Of a DNA stretch of 5,913 nucleotides, positions 1 to 5,913 are shown in pieces. The notes below the pieces were generated by a model, which was not told where the DNA came from, made no database searches, and saw only the letters and a list, made by a program, of their open reading frames with translations. A program made the position numbers and the translations under genes. How positions within the stretch are numbered: position 1 is the stretch's first letter; every line of letters begins with the position of its first letter. The stretch covers positions 1-5,913 of the forward strand of contig CAYRWY010000374.1 of the NCBI GenBank assembly GCA_964427955.1, in the 5' to 3' direction. The DNA is from JACRBK01 sp964427955 (GTDB taxonomy: Bacteria > Chloroflexota > Anaerolineae > Aggregatilineales > Aggregatilineaceae).

Positions 1-140
1 ACACGTCTCCGGCGCGCACGGGCGAAATGACGATCAACGCGGCGATCAAGCTGCTGGCCGGAACCGAGATTCCGCAAAATATCGCCGTCCCGGTCACCCT
101 GGTGACGAAGGAAAGCCTGGACGCCGCAGAAGCGAAATAG
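1..140 (+). CDS. Sugar ABC transporter substrate-binding protein, C-terminal end (partial)
   Basis: Only the last 45 codons are in the window, read in the frame whose first full codon is at base 3 and ending at TAG 138-140. The translation ends with an amphipathic Ala/Lys helix, then LLAGTEIPQNIAV, PVTLVTKESLD and an Ala/Glu/Lys tail. The pattern of a final helix, 'G-x-x-IP', and then 'V-P-x-x-LVTKE' is the usual C-terminus of periplasmic binding proteins of the RbsB/type-1 periplasmic-binding fold, which capture a monosaccharide outside the membrane and deliver it to the permease. The adjoining RbsC- and RbsA-type genes support this. The ligand cannot be inferred because the binding-cleft residues lie outside the window. 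The gene is cut by the window edge, not visibly broken. Confidence 0.85.
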   Translation, partial: TSPARTGEMTINAAIKLLAGTEIPQNIAVPVTLVTKESLDAAEAK

Positions 141-240
141 AGCGGAGCGCGCGGCTCCCTACGCGTTTCAAGATCCCGACCTTGTCTCTCCACAGGCGAG
201 GTCGGGATGCACCTGGCAGCAGCACGAGAAGCGAGGATGT
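141..240 (+). other. Intergenic leader of the permease gene
   Basis: This is the only non-coding gap in the window. Besides the main stem-loop it holds a small 5-bp hairpin, GGAGC (144-148) with GCTCC (154-158), directly after the binding-protein stop. It also holds a purine-rich stretch before the permease start: GAGAAG at 226-231 (9 nt from the ATG) and GAGGA at 233-237 (only 3 nt away). Either could serve as a weak ribosome-binding site; GAGAAG has the better spacing. I see no convincing -35/-10 pair. Confidence 0.5.
173..208 (+). promoter_or_regulatory. Intercistronic stem-loop between binding-protein and permease genes
   Basis: A perfect 10-bp inverted repeat, ATCCCGACCT (173-182) and AGGTCGGGAT (199-208), extends inward through 183-187 with 194-198 by G-C, A-T and G-T wobble pairs. 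This gives about a 15-bp stem with a 6-nt loop (188-193). No T-run follows, so it is not a standard intrinsic terminator. In many sugar ABC operons a hairpin after the binding-protein gene protects the upstream mRNA from 3' exonucleases, or partly attenuates, so that the binding protein is made in excess of the membrane parts. I infer that role here; the stem itself is seen directly. Confidence 0.7.
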
Positions 241-1230
241 ATGACCGCACGGACCGAGAGGCACGCGTGGCGCGGGAAAGCTATTACCTTCTTGGGTGAA
301 CAGGGATTCATTGCCATTTTTTTACTGTGGGCACTCTACCTGACCTTCAATACTGAAAATTTCGCCACCACCGATAATTTCTTTACGATCTTGCGCCAGG
401 CGACCATCGTCGGGCTGGCCGCAATTGGGGCGCACTTCGTGATCCTGATGGGCGACCTGGATCTCTCCGCCGCCTCGACGATCAGCCTGGGCGGCGTCAT
501 TCTGGCCAAGCTCATGATCAGCCGGGATTTGCCGCCGGTGCTGGCCGGACTGATCGTGCTGGCGCTGGGCGCGGCGATTGGGCTGACCAATGGGACGATT
601 GTCACCAAGCTGAAAATCAACGCCATCATCGCGACGATGGGCACGTCGAGCATTCTCACCGGCATCGCCTTCACCATCACGAAAGGTAAGACCATCTTTG
701 GCCCGCGGGGCCACGATCCTATCGACAAAATCGAGTTTCTGTCCCGCCAGCGCGTCCTGGGCGACCTGATTCCGGTCCCGGTGATCATCCTCTTCGCGGC
801 TTATCTCATCGCGTTCATCGTGCTGCGCCGGACGGCTTATGGCGCACGGGTGTTCGCCGTGGGCAACAATGACCGGGCGGCCTGGTTGGCCGGGATCAGC
901 GTGGATCGCATCAAAATCGCGACCTTCATGTTGTCCGGGATCATGGCCGGTTTCGCCGGGATCATGCAGGTTGCGCGGCAGGGGACGGCTACCGCAGGCA
1001 TGGGTGCGGATTTCCTCTTCCCGATCCTGACGGCGGTCGTGCTGGGCGGAGCCAGCCTCAAAGGGGGCCGTGGGAAAATCTTCAGCACGCTGGTCGCGGC
1101 CATTTTCCTGACGTCGATCACCAACGGCATGATCCTGCTAAATATTGACATCTACACGCAGAATATCGTCTCCGGCGTGATCCTGATCGTGGCCCTGTCG
1201 CTGGATAGACTGCGGACCCTACGACTATGA
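241..1230 (+). CDS. Sugar ABC transporter permease, RbsC/CUT2 type
   Basis: A 329-residue inner-membrane protein, the usual length for the BPD_transp_2 family (RbsC, XylH, AraH, MglC). It would form the dimeric membrane channel of a monosaccharide importer. Hydrophobic segments are spaced along the chain, at roughly residues 22-36, 52-70, 98-115, 125-147, 178-195, 228-243, 258-270, 280-300 and 308-320. Family landmarks are GDLDLSAAS at 71-79 (usually GGIDLSVGS), the KINAIIATMGTSSILTG region at 125-141, the cytoplasmic ATPase-coupling loop with AVGNN and AAWLAGIS at 206-220, and LGGASLKGGRG at 268-278. The second glycine of the GGIDLS motif is Asp here (Gly71-Asp72). ATG 241 is the only reasonable start: no other in-frame start codon lies near it and it retains a basic N-terminal tail. 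The stop overlaps the ATPase start (ATGA), indicating translational coupling. Substrate unknown. Confidence 0.93.
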   Translation: MTARTERHAWRGKAITFLGEQGFIAIFLLWALYLTFNTENFATTDNFFTILRQATIVGLAAIGAHFVILMGDLDLSAASTISLGGVILAKLMISRDLPPVLAGLIVLALGAAIGLTNGTIVTKLKINAIIATMGTSSILTGIAFTITKGKTIFGPRGHDPIDKIEFLSRQRVLGDLIPVPVIILFAAYLIAFIVLRRTAYGARVFAVGNNDRAAWLAGISVDRIKIATFMLSGIMAGFAGIMQVARQGTATAGMGADFLFPILTAVVLGGASLKGGRGKIFSTLVAAIFLTSITNGMILLNIDIYTQNIVSGVILIVALSLDRLRTLRL

Positions 1231-2744
1231 GCCTCCTCAAGATCGAGCACCTCAGCAAAGCCTACCCCGGCGTTCAGGCGCTGCACGACGTCTCCTTCGA
1301 GGTTCAGCGCGGCCACGTCCACGCCATCGTGGGCGAAAACGGCGCGGGCAAGAGCACGCTGATTCAGATTCTAGCAGGCGCAGTACGCCCGGACTCCGGG
1401 CAAATCTGGCTGGACGGCCAACCCTACGCGCCGCACACGCCCCGTGACGCGCTCCAGGCCGGGGTGGCGACCATTTTTCAATTGTTCAACTTGCTGCCGG
1501 ATCGCAGCATTGCCTCGAATATCCTGCTGGGCAAGGAGCGGCGGAACCGTTGGGGATTCCTCGATCCCCGTGCGACGGACGCGGAAACCACGCGGATTCT
1601 GCGCCAGCTCAACGCGGGCTACCTGTCGCCCCAACAGACGGTCAACAAGCTCAAAGTGGGCGAAATGCAGATCGTCGAGATCGGCAAGGCGCTGGTCAAC
1701 CAGAGCCGCCTGCTGATCATGGACGAGCCGACGTCGGCGCTCAACCAGACCGAAACCGAGGCCCTGTTCGAGGTGATCCGCGTGTTGAAGGCCCAGGACG
1801 TGACCGTGCTGTACGTCTCGCACCGCCTGGACGAGATCTTCCGGTTGGCCGATGTCGTCACCGCGCTGCGCGATGGAACCCACATCAGCACCCGCCCGGT
1901 AGCCGACGTCACCCGCGATTCGCTGGTCGAGCACATGATCGGGCGCAAACTCTCGGCGGTCTTCCCTGCACGCCGCCCGCTCGAGCAGCAGGAGGTGATC
2001 CTCGCCGCCGAACATCTAACTGCCGAGCCGGTCCTCCGCGACGTGAGCTTCACGCTGCACCGGGGAGAAGTCCTGGCCGTAGCCGGGCTGTCGGGCAGCG
2101 GCAAAACCGAATTGGGCAAGGCGCTGTTTGGCGCCCTGCGACTTAGCCGGGGCCAGATCACCCTGCGCGGACGCCCCTTCCGGCCTGGACCGGGCCGGGC
2201 GATCCGCCAGCGTATGATGTACCTGCCGGAGGACCGCAAAGCCGAAGGCGTGATCCAGGGACTCTCGGTGCGGCGCAATATCAGCCTGGCCGTGGTGCCG
2301 GTCCTGACCAACCGGCTGGGGTTCATGAACCTGCGGCGCGAGCGCGAATGGGCGGCGGCCCAGGTGAGATCACTGGACATCAAGACCCCTTCGCTGGAAC
2401 AACTGGTATTCAATCTCAGCGGCGGGAACCAGCAGAAGATCGCCCTGGCCAAGTGTCTGCTGATCGACCCGGAAATTCTGATCCTGGTCGAGCCTACCCA
2501 GGGCATCGACGTGGGCGTGAAATTCGAGATCTACCAGTTCGTGGCCGACCAGGTGGCCAGCGGGCGGGCCGTGCTGCTGATTTCGTCCGAAATCCCGGAA
2601 ATCCTGGGGCTGTCCCACCGGGTGCTGGTCATGCGTGAAGGGCAGATCGCAGCCGACCTGGATACGGCTGCCGCGACTCAAGAGCAAATTCTACGCTATG
2701 CTGTCGGAGAAATCGTAAACGAGAAGGAGCAACATCGTGTCTGA
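1227..2744 (+). CDS. Sugar ABC transporter ATP-binding protein, RbsA-type tandem ATPase
   Basis: A 505-residue cytoplasmic protein with two fused ATPase domains, the normal size and layout of CUT2 ATPases (RbsA, XylG, MglA). Domain 1 (about 1-240) has Walker A GENGAGKST (36-44), Q-loop Gln85, an altered signature LKVGEMQ (142-148, usually LSVGQQQ), Walker B LLIMDEP (162-168) and H-loop His199. Domain 2 (about 255-500) has Walker A GLSGSGKTE (287-295), canonical signature LSGGNQQ (397-403), Walker B LILVEPT (418-424) and Ser in place of the H-loop His (ISSEIPE), as usual in this family. Two features are odd. Lys293 is present where family members often have Arg, and Val421 replaces the Walker B Asp, while the catalytic Glu422 stays. 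The start ATG overlaps the permease stop, and the 3' end overlaps the SIS gene by 8 bp. It powers the permease encoded just upstream. Confidence 0.95.
   Translation: MSLLKIEHLSKAYPGVQALHDVSFEVQRGHVHAIVGENGAGKSTLIQILAGAVRPDSGQIWLDGQPYAPHTPRDALQAGVATIFQLFNLLPDRSIASNILLGKERRNRWGFLDPRATDAETTRILRQLNAGYLSPQQTVNKLKVGEMQIVEIGKALVNQSRLLIMDEPTSALNQTETEALFEVIRVLKAQDVTVLYVSHRLDEIFRLADVVTALRDGTHISTRPVADVTRDSLVEHMIGRKLSAVFPARRPLEQQEVILAAEHLTAEPVLRDVSFTLHRGEVLAVAGLSGSGKTELGKALFGALRLSRGQITLRGRPFRPGPGRAIRQRMMYLPEDRKAEGVIQGLSVRRNISLAVVPVLTNRLGFMNLRREREWAAAQVRSLDIKTPSLEQLVFNLSGGNQQKIALAKCLLIDPEILILVEPTQGIDVGVKFEIYQFVADQVASGRAVLLISSEIPEILGLSHRVLVMREGQIAADLDTAAATQEQILRYAVGEIVNEKEQHRV
2724..2729 (+). promoter_or_regulatory. 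Shine-Dalgarno AAGGAG that fixes the SIS gene start
   Basis: AAGGAG lies inside the last codons of the ATPase gene, 7 nt before GTG 2737. This strong site supports the GTG start of the SIS gene even though it lies within the upstream gene. Confidence 0.75.
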
Positions 2745-3978
2745 TTACCAACGCGAAACAGGCAAGCGCATCAAAACGTGGGAGATCGAGGGCGACATCC
2801 AACGGCACATCGAAGGCACCGCCGAGCACTCGATCATGTACCGCGCGCTGGGGACCGAGCCGCGTACCGAGCACCCGTTCAACCTCTACGGTGACATCAA
2901 GAGTCAGGGCACCGCCCTGCGCGACACCTTTTCCCTGAACCGGGATGTGATCCCTCGCCTGGCGCGCGTATTGGTCGATAAAGGGTTCAAGGCGATGGCC
3001 GGGCATGGCCTGGGGACCTCGCAGTTCGTGGCCCAGACGGCAGCCGGGGCGTTTTGGAATTATGCCGGGTGGGGCGCGCAAGACTTCGATTCGTTGGAAT
3101 ATGTGAACTACCAGCCGCCCATCGACTTCTCCAAGACGGTCTTTCTCGCCTACTCCGGCAGCGGCAGCACGGTGGACAGCAACCGCGCCGCCCTGATCGC
3201 CAAAGAAAAAGGGGCCTTCCAGATCGCCGTGACCAGCATCGCGGGCAGCCCGATCACGCAGAAATGTGACGAGACGATTGTCTGCGCCGGGGGGTTCGAT
3301 ACCGGCGGATCGGATACCTTCCACTACACGACGCGCCTGGCCGTCTCCACCTGGCTGGCGCTGGAGATCGGCGCCCTGACACGCCCGTCCGCCGCCGATT
3401 GGAACGACCTGCGCCGCCGCCTGTTCGCGACGGCTGACAAGATGGACGGCATGTTCGACTGGGTGAGCAAGCGCGCCGAAATTCTGGCCAGGCGTTACCG
3501 CCACATTCGCAGCGTCCTGGTGGTCGGCAGCGGCGCCAACGAAGGCACTGCCGAGGAAATCGCGCTGAAATACGACGAAATGAGCCACATCCCCACTAAG
3601 GGCATGTGCGCCGGACGGCACCTGCACGGGGCGTTGGGCCTGACCCAGCACGACATCCTGACGATCATCGTCGCGCCGCTGAACGATCCCACCTACAAAG
3701 AACTGCGCGACATCGCCCAGGCCACCTACATGCTCAAGTCGCCGTCGATTGCGCTGATCAGCGAAGAGGATCAGGATGTCGCGGCGCAAGTGGACGATGT
3801 ATTCCGCCTGCCGGAGACCGATCCGAGCCTGTTCGCGATTCTGGCCATCCTGCCCGGACAGCTCCTGCCCTATTGGGGAGCCGTGGCGCAGGGGGACATC
3901 AATCCCGACACGCAGCGCGCCAACGTGGCCCGCCACGCCAAGGTCTGGAACTGGCTGTTCCCGAAAAACACGCACTAG
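2737..3978 (+). CDS. Tandem SIS-domain sugar-phosphate isomerase/deaminase-like protein
   Basis: A 413-residue cytoplasmic protein with two SIS (sugar isomerase) domains, like the isomerase half of GlmS, AgaS and FrlB. SIS 1 (about residues 70-220) has the phosphosugar-binding loop AYSGSGSTVDS (138-148), rich in Ser/Thr. SIS 2 (about 240-390) has VGSGANEGTAEEIALKYDE (263-281) followed by HLHGALGL (295-302). By eye, Glu281 and His297 line up with GlmS residues of the 'LKLKE' and 'KHGP' motifs that catalyse isomerisation, but the 'GELKHGP' context has changed to 'GRHLHGA'. The C-terminus keeps the family's 'NPD' turn (INPD near 388-391) and ends in an unusual KVWNWLFPK. The family isomerises, deaminates or deglycates sugar phosphates; which reaction occurs here is not visible. 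GTG start chosen from AAGGAG 7 nt upstream. It overlaps the ATPase gene by 8 bp and precedes the kinase by 8 bp. Confidence 0.85.
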   Translation: MSDYQRETGKRIKTWEIEGDIQRHIEGTAEHSIMYRALGTEPRTEHPFNLYGDIKSQGTALRDTFSLNRDVIPRLARVLVDKGFKAMAGHGLGTSQFVAQTAAGAFWNYAGWGAQDFDSLEYVNYQPPIDFSKTVFLAYSGSGSTVDSNRAALIAKEKGAFQIAVTSIAGSPITQKCDETIVCAGGFDTGGSDTFHYTTRLAVSTWLALEIGALTRPSAADWNDLRRRLFATADKMDGMFDWVSKRAEILARRYRHIRSVLVVGSGANEGTAEEIALKYDEMSHIPTKGMCAGRHLHGALGLTQHDILTIIVAPLNDPTYKELRDIAQATYMLKSPSIALISEEDQDVAAQVDDVFRLPETDPSLFAILAILPGQLLPYWGAVAQGDINPDTQRANVARHAKVWNWLFPKNTH

Positions 3979-3982
3979 GAGA
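3977..3982 (+). promoter_or_regulatory. Shine-Dalgarno AGGAGA of the kinase gene
   Basis: AGGAGA begins inside the SIS stop codon (TAG 3976-3978). Its AGGAG core ends 5 nt before ATG 3987. It selects ATG 3987 over the longer open frame reaching upstream to 3606 and suggests translational coupling to the SIS gene. Confidence 0.75.
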
Positions 3983-3986
3983 GACC

Positions 3987-4949
3987 ATGCCCACGGACGT
4001 ATCAGTCGTAGGGCCGCTCAACATCGACATGCTGGTGATCGGGGATGGTCCCGCGCGCTGGGAAGACGTCCCCACCTGGGACGGCCCGGTCATGGTGGAA
4101 ATGGCCGCCGCCGGGTCGGTGGGCTACACCCTCCAGACCCTCGCGAAGTTAGGATTAGCGGTGCAGGTCAGTTCCGCCCTGCCCGATGATCCGCTCGGCG
4201 GGTTCGTGCTGGACATCTTGCAGCGCGCCGGAGTGGATACCGGCCTGGTGCGCCGGACGGCGGACTCTGCCGGAGGCATCGGCGTGTATATGCTGCTGTT
4301 CGGCAGCCGCAAGCGCCCGCTGGGCTACCGCCTGCCCACCCATGAGCTGTGGCCCGCCTGCCCCACGCCGGACGAGATCGAACGGCTGCTGGACGCGCGC
4401 CTGTTACACCAGGGCGGCTACCTGCACTACCAGGAGGCCTGGCACGGCGGCACCCGCGATCTTTTCAGGGCGGCCAAGCAGCGCGGGCTGCGGACGTCGA
4501 TGGACCCCCAGTTTCCGCTGTTCGCCATGCAGCCTCCCTGGCTGGTCGCCCTGGAGGACGTGCTGCCCTACGTCGATCTGCTGTTCTGTGACGAGACCGA
4601 AACGCGCAAGATCACGAACCGGCAGGACCTCGACGAAGCCGCCCAAATCCTGCTCGGCACGGGGATTCACACCCTGATCGTCAAACAAGGCAGCGAGGGA
4701 TCGACCCTCTACGAACCAGACCTGCGGATTCACCAGGACGCCGTCATCCTGGGCGAACTGGTGGACAGCATCGGCGCCGGGGACACCTTCGACGCCAGTG
4801 TCCTGTACGGTTGGCTGCACGGGTGGCCCTGGGCGCAGTGCCTGCGGTTCGCCAGCGTGGCCGCGGGCTTCACCGTCACCGGAGTCGGCGGCACGCAAAA
4901 ACTGCCCGACCTGGCGACGCTGCTGGCGGAAACGCAGAAACGAGCGTAG
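3987..4949 (+). CDS. PfkB/ribokinase-family carbohydrate kinase
   Basis: A 320-residue protein, the normal size for PfkB sugar kinases, which transfer the ATP gamma-phosphate to a sugar, sugar phosphate or nucleoside in the cytoplasm. The C-terminal signature DSIGAGDTF (260-268) holds the anion hole and the catalytic base Asp266. N-terminal landmarks are VVGPLNID (7-14), whose Asp14 is at the usual substrate-binding position, and a glycine hinge. That hinge is AGSVGYT (42-48), where the family usually has GGxxxN, so the substrate-contacting Asn is Tyr47. The Mg-associated NxxE motif appears as DETE (202-205). These changes suggest an unusual substrate. The frame is open upstream to 3606, but that part is a shadow of the SIS gene; ATG 3987 has AGGAGA just upstream. 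Clustering with an importer and a SIS enzyme implies that it phosphorylates the imported sugar or its isomer. Specificity cannot be assigned. Confidence 0.9.
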   Translation: MPTDVSVVGPLNIDMLVIGDGPARWEDVPTWDGPVMVEMAAAGSVGYTLQTLAKLGLAVQVSSALPDDPLGGFVLDILQRAGVDTGLVRRTADSAGGIGVYMLLFGSRKRPLGYRLPTHELWPACPTPDEIERLLDARLLHQGGYLHYQEAWHGGTRDLFRAAKQRGLRTSMDPQFPLFAMQPPWLVALEDVLPYVDLLFCDETETRKITNRQDLDEAAQILLGTGIHTLIVKQGSEGSTLYEPDLRIHQDAVILGELVDSIGAGDTFDASVLYGWLHGWPWAQCLRFASVAAGFTVTGVGGTQKLPDLATLLAETQKRA

Positions 4950-4952
4950 ACC

Positions 4953-5913
4953 GTGATCACCCACGACCGCTGGCTCGAAATGGATCTCACCTGGTTCGAT
5001 CCGGGCCATCACCTGGACGACCAGATCGACACGCTGTGGGGACGCCTCGGGCCGCTGCTGCAAGGCGTCGCGGGTGATTACGGTCTTTTTTTCAACGTGG
5101 GCTGGCTGATCGATCTCGTCACCGAGTGGACCGGCGATCCGGCCCAACCCCTGCCCACGCGCAGCCGCAGCACGGCGCGGTGGGCACAGCAGACCTACGG
5201 CGACCTCGCCCGCTTCGTGGCGGCGCTGCGATCAGGCGCGCGGCGCAGCAACCTCGAACGCTTGAAAATCGGCGTGCTGATGGTCGGCTGGGCGCACGTC
5301 GTCTGGCCGCCGGAACTGAAGATTTACGATTTCGACTCGGACTGGTATGCCCGCCATCCCGAACTCTACGCGCCGCCGCATTCGATCATCAACATGCCCG
5401 ATCTGCACCCGGTGAACCGCCTGCACGCCGACCGCTATCCCTATGCGGCGTTCCCGGAAGGGCTGGCGGAAGACAGCTATTTTCCGGAGTTTTTCGGGGC
5501 ACAGTGGGGCCACCTGGCCGCCTTTCTGAACCTGGACGCGCTGCTGCTGCGGGATGCGCTGACCGGACCCATGATCTATACGCGCCACGGCCCGTATGGC
5601 ACACGCGCCCCAGACGATCCGCAGGTCGTGGCCGCGTTCAGCCAGGCGGTGCGCGATCTCTACCGGATGGTCAAAACCGCCTACCCTGACGGGTTGGTCT
5701 TCGGCTATTCGAGCGCGATCAGCCCGGTGGCCGATTGGCGCGTGGGCTGTGTCGATTTCGAGGCGTTGGTCGCCGATGGTTACCTGGACGGCTGGATCGA
5801 GCAGACCTGGGGCGGCGCGTGGCAGGACTGGTGGCACCAGCTCTGGAAAGGCTGGACGTTCCAGGCCGCCAACCTGCTGACGCGCGGCGCGATGATCGCC
5901 CGGGCCAACCAGC
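4953..5913 (+). CDS. Uncharacterised Trp-rich protein, possible TIM-barrel glycoside hydrolase (partial, 3' end missing)
   Basis: The frame runs without a stop from GTG 4953 to the window edge, 320 complete codons. The kinase stop TAG 4947 lies in the same frame, so the start is at or after 4953. GTG 4953 is 3 bp downstream of that stop but has only a weak ribosome site; ATG 4980 (codon 10) is an alternative. I do not recognise the family with certainty. Visible blocks are MDLTWFDP (10-17), a hydrophobic strand then GWLIDLVTEWTGDP (50-63), GVLMVGWAH (107-115), KIYDFDSDWYARHPELY (123-139), LLLRDALTGP (197-206) with YTRHGPYG (209-216), and a Trp cluster at 281-301 with Trp281, 286, 290, 293, 294, 298 and 301. 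Alternating strands ending in Trp, Asp and Glu, with aromatic patches, fit a sugar-binding barrel such as a glycosidase. This is inference. There is no signal peptide, so it would be cytoplasmic and act after import. Confidence 0.65.
   Translation, partial: MITHDRWLEMDLTWFDPGHHLDDQIDTLWGRLGPLLQGVAGDYGLFFNVGWLIDLVTEWTGDPAQPLPTRSRSTARWAQQTYGDLARFVAALRSGARRSNLERLKIGVLMVGWAHVVWPPELKIYDFDSDWYARHPELYAPPHSIINMPDLHPVNRLHADRYPYAAFPEGLAEDSYFPEFFGAQWGHLAAFLNLDALLLRDALTGPMIYTRHGPYGTRAPDDPQVVAAFSQAVRDLYRMVKTAYPDGLVFGYSSAISPVADWRVGCVDFEALVADGYLDGWIEQTWGGAWQDWWHQLWKGWTFQAANLLTRGAMIARANQ

Noticed and set aside
1371..2506. Minus-strand open frames opposite the ATPase gene
   Set aside because: The plus strand encodes all the ABC motifs; the antisense translations show no family features.
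2629..3975. A 448-codon open frame on the minus strand covering the whole SIS gene
   Set aside because: It is an antisense shadow in GC-rich DNA. The plus-strand frame has clear SIS motifs and a strong ribosome site, while the antisense protein is Arg/Gly/Gln/Val-rich with no recognisable domain.
3606..3986. Upstream in-frame extension of the kinase gene, suggesting a fusion protein
   Set aside because: This part lies inside the SIS gene and translates to low-complexity Ala/Arg/Pro sequence. AGGAGA before ATG 3987 and the normal PfkB length set the real start.
5041..5092. GACGCC (5041-5046) / GGCGTC (5064-5069) inverted repeat followed by a run of seven T at 5086-5092, resembling a terminator
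   Set aside because: The stem is only 6 bp with a 17-nt loop, the T-run starts 16 nt after it, and both lie within the coding frame of the last gene, where the T-run encodes Leu-Phe-Phe.
5126..5837. Alternative open frames on both strands across the last gene (plus 5126-5689, minus 5232-5837)
   Set aside because: Both give Arg/Pro/Ala-rich shadow proteins. The frame from 4953 is open through the whole region and has balanced, Trp/Asp-containing composition typical of a real enzyme.
1..5913. Search for tRNA, rRNA, CRISPR arrays, insertion sequences or attachment sites
   Set aside because: No repeat-spacer pattern, transposase motif, terminal repeats or cloverleaf-like segment was seen; nearly all of the window is explained by coding sequence.

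Overview
The window is one continuous stretch of a plus-strand operon for taking up and catabolising a sugar or sugar derivative. The order is periplasmic sugar-binding protein (C-terminal end only), RbsC-type permease, RbsA-type double ATPase, tandem SIS-domain sugar-phosphate enzyme, PfkB-family sugar kinase, and a Trp-rich uncharacterised protein that may be a glycoside hydrolase and runs off the right edge. High GC, very tight gene packing, occasional GTG starts and this gene mix would suit a high-GC bacterium. Chloroflexota is my guess, but nothing here proves a phylum: there is no rRNA or other marker.

Layout: bases 1-140 hold the end of the binding protein. Bases 141-240 are the only real intergenic gap; they carry a strong stem-loop (173-208) without a T-tract and the ribosome-binding region of the permease. 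From 241 to the right edge everything is coding. The permease and ATPase overlap by 4 bp (ATGA). The ATPase and SIS genes overlap by 8 bp, with a GTG start preceded by AAGGAG. The SIS and kinase genes are 8 bp apart, with the Shine-Dalgarno overlapping the SIS stop codon. The last gene starts at a GTG 3 bp after the kinase stop. No promoter or terminator is visible, so the transcript probably begins upstream of the binding-protein gene and ends beyond the window.

How the parts fit: a CUT2 (ribose/galactose type) importer brings in an unphosphorylated sugar, the PfkB protein would phosphorylate it, and the SIS protein would isomerise, deaminate or cleave the sugar or sugar phosphate. The combination of ABC importer, SIS enzyme and PfkB kinase resembles the fructosamine (Frl) logic and some sulfosugar pathways, but the substrate cannot be read from sequence. 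The final protein might release the sugar from a glycoside.

The most interesting points are the unusual second nucleotide site of the ATPase (Val for the Walker B Asp), divergent substrate-pocket motifs in the kinase and SIS enzyme, the unassigned Trp-rich last protein, and the stem-loop between the binding-protein and permease genes.
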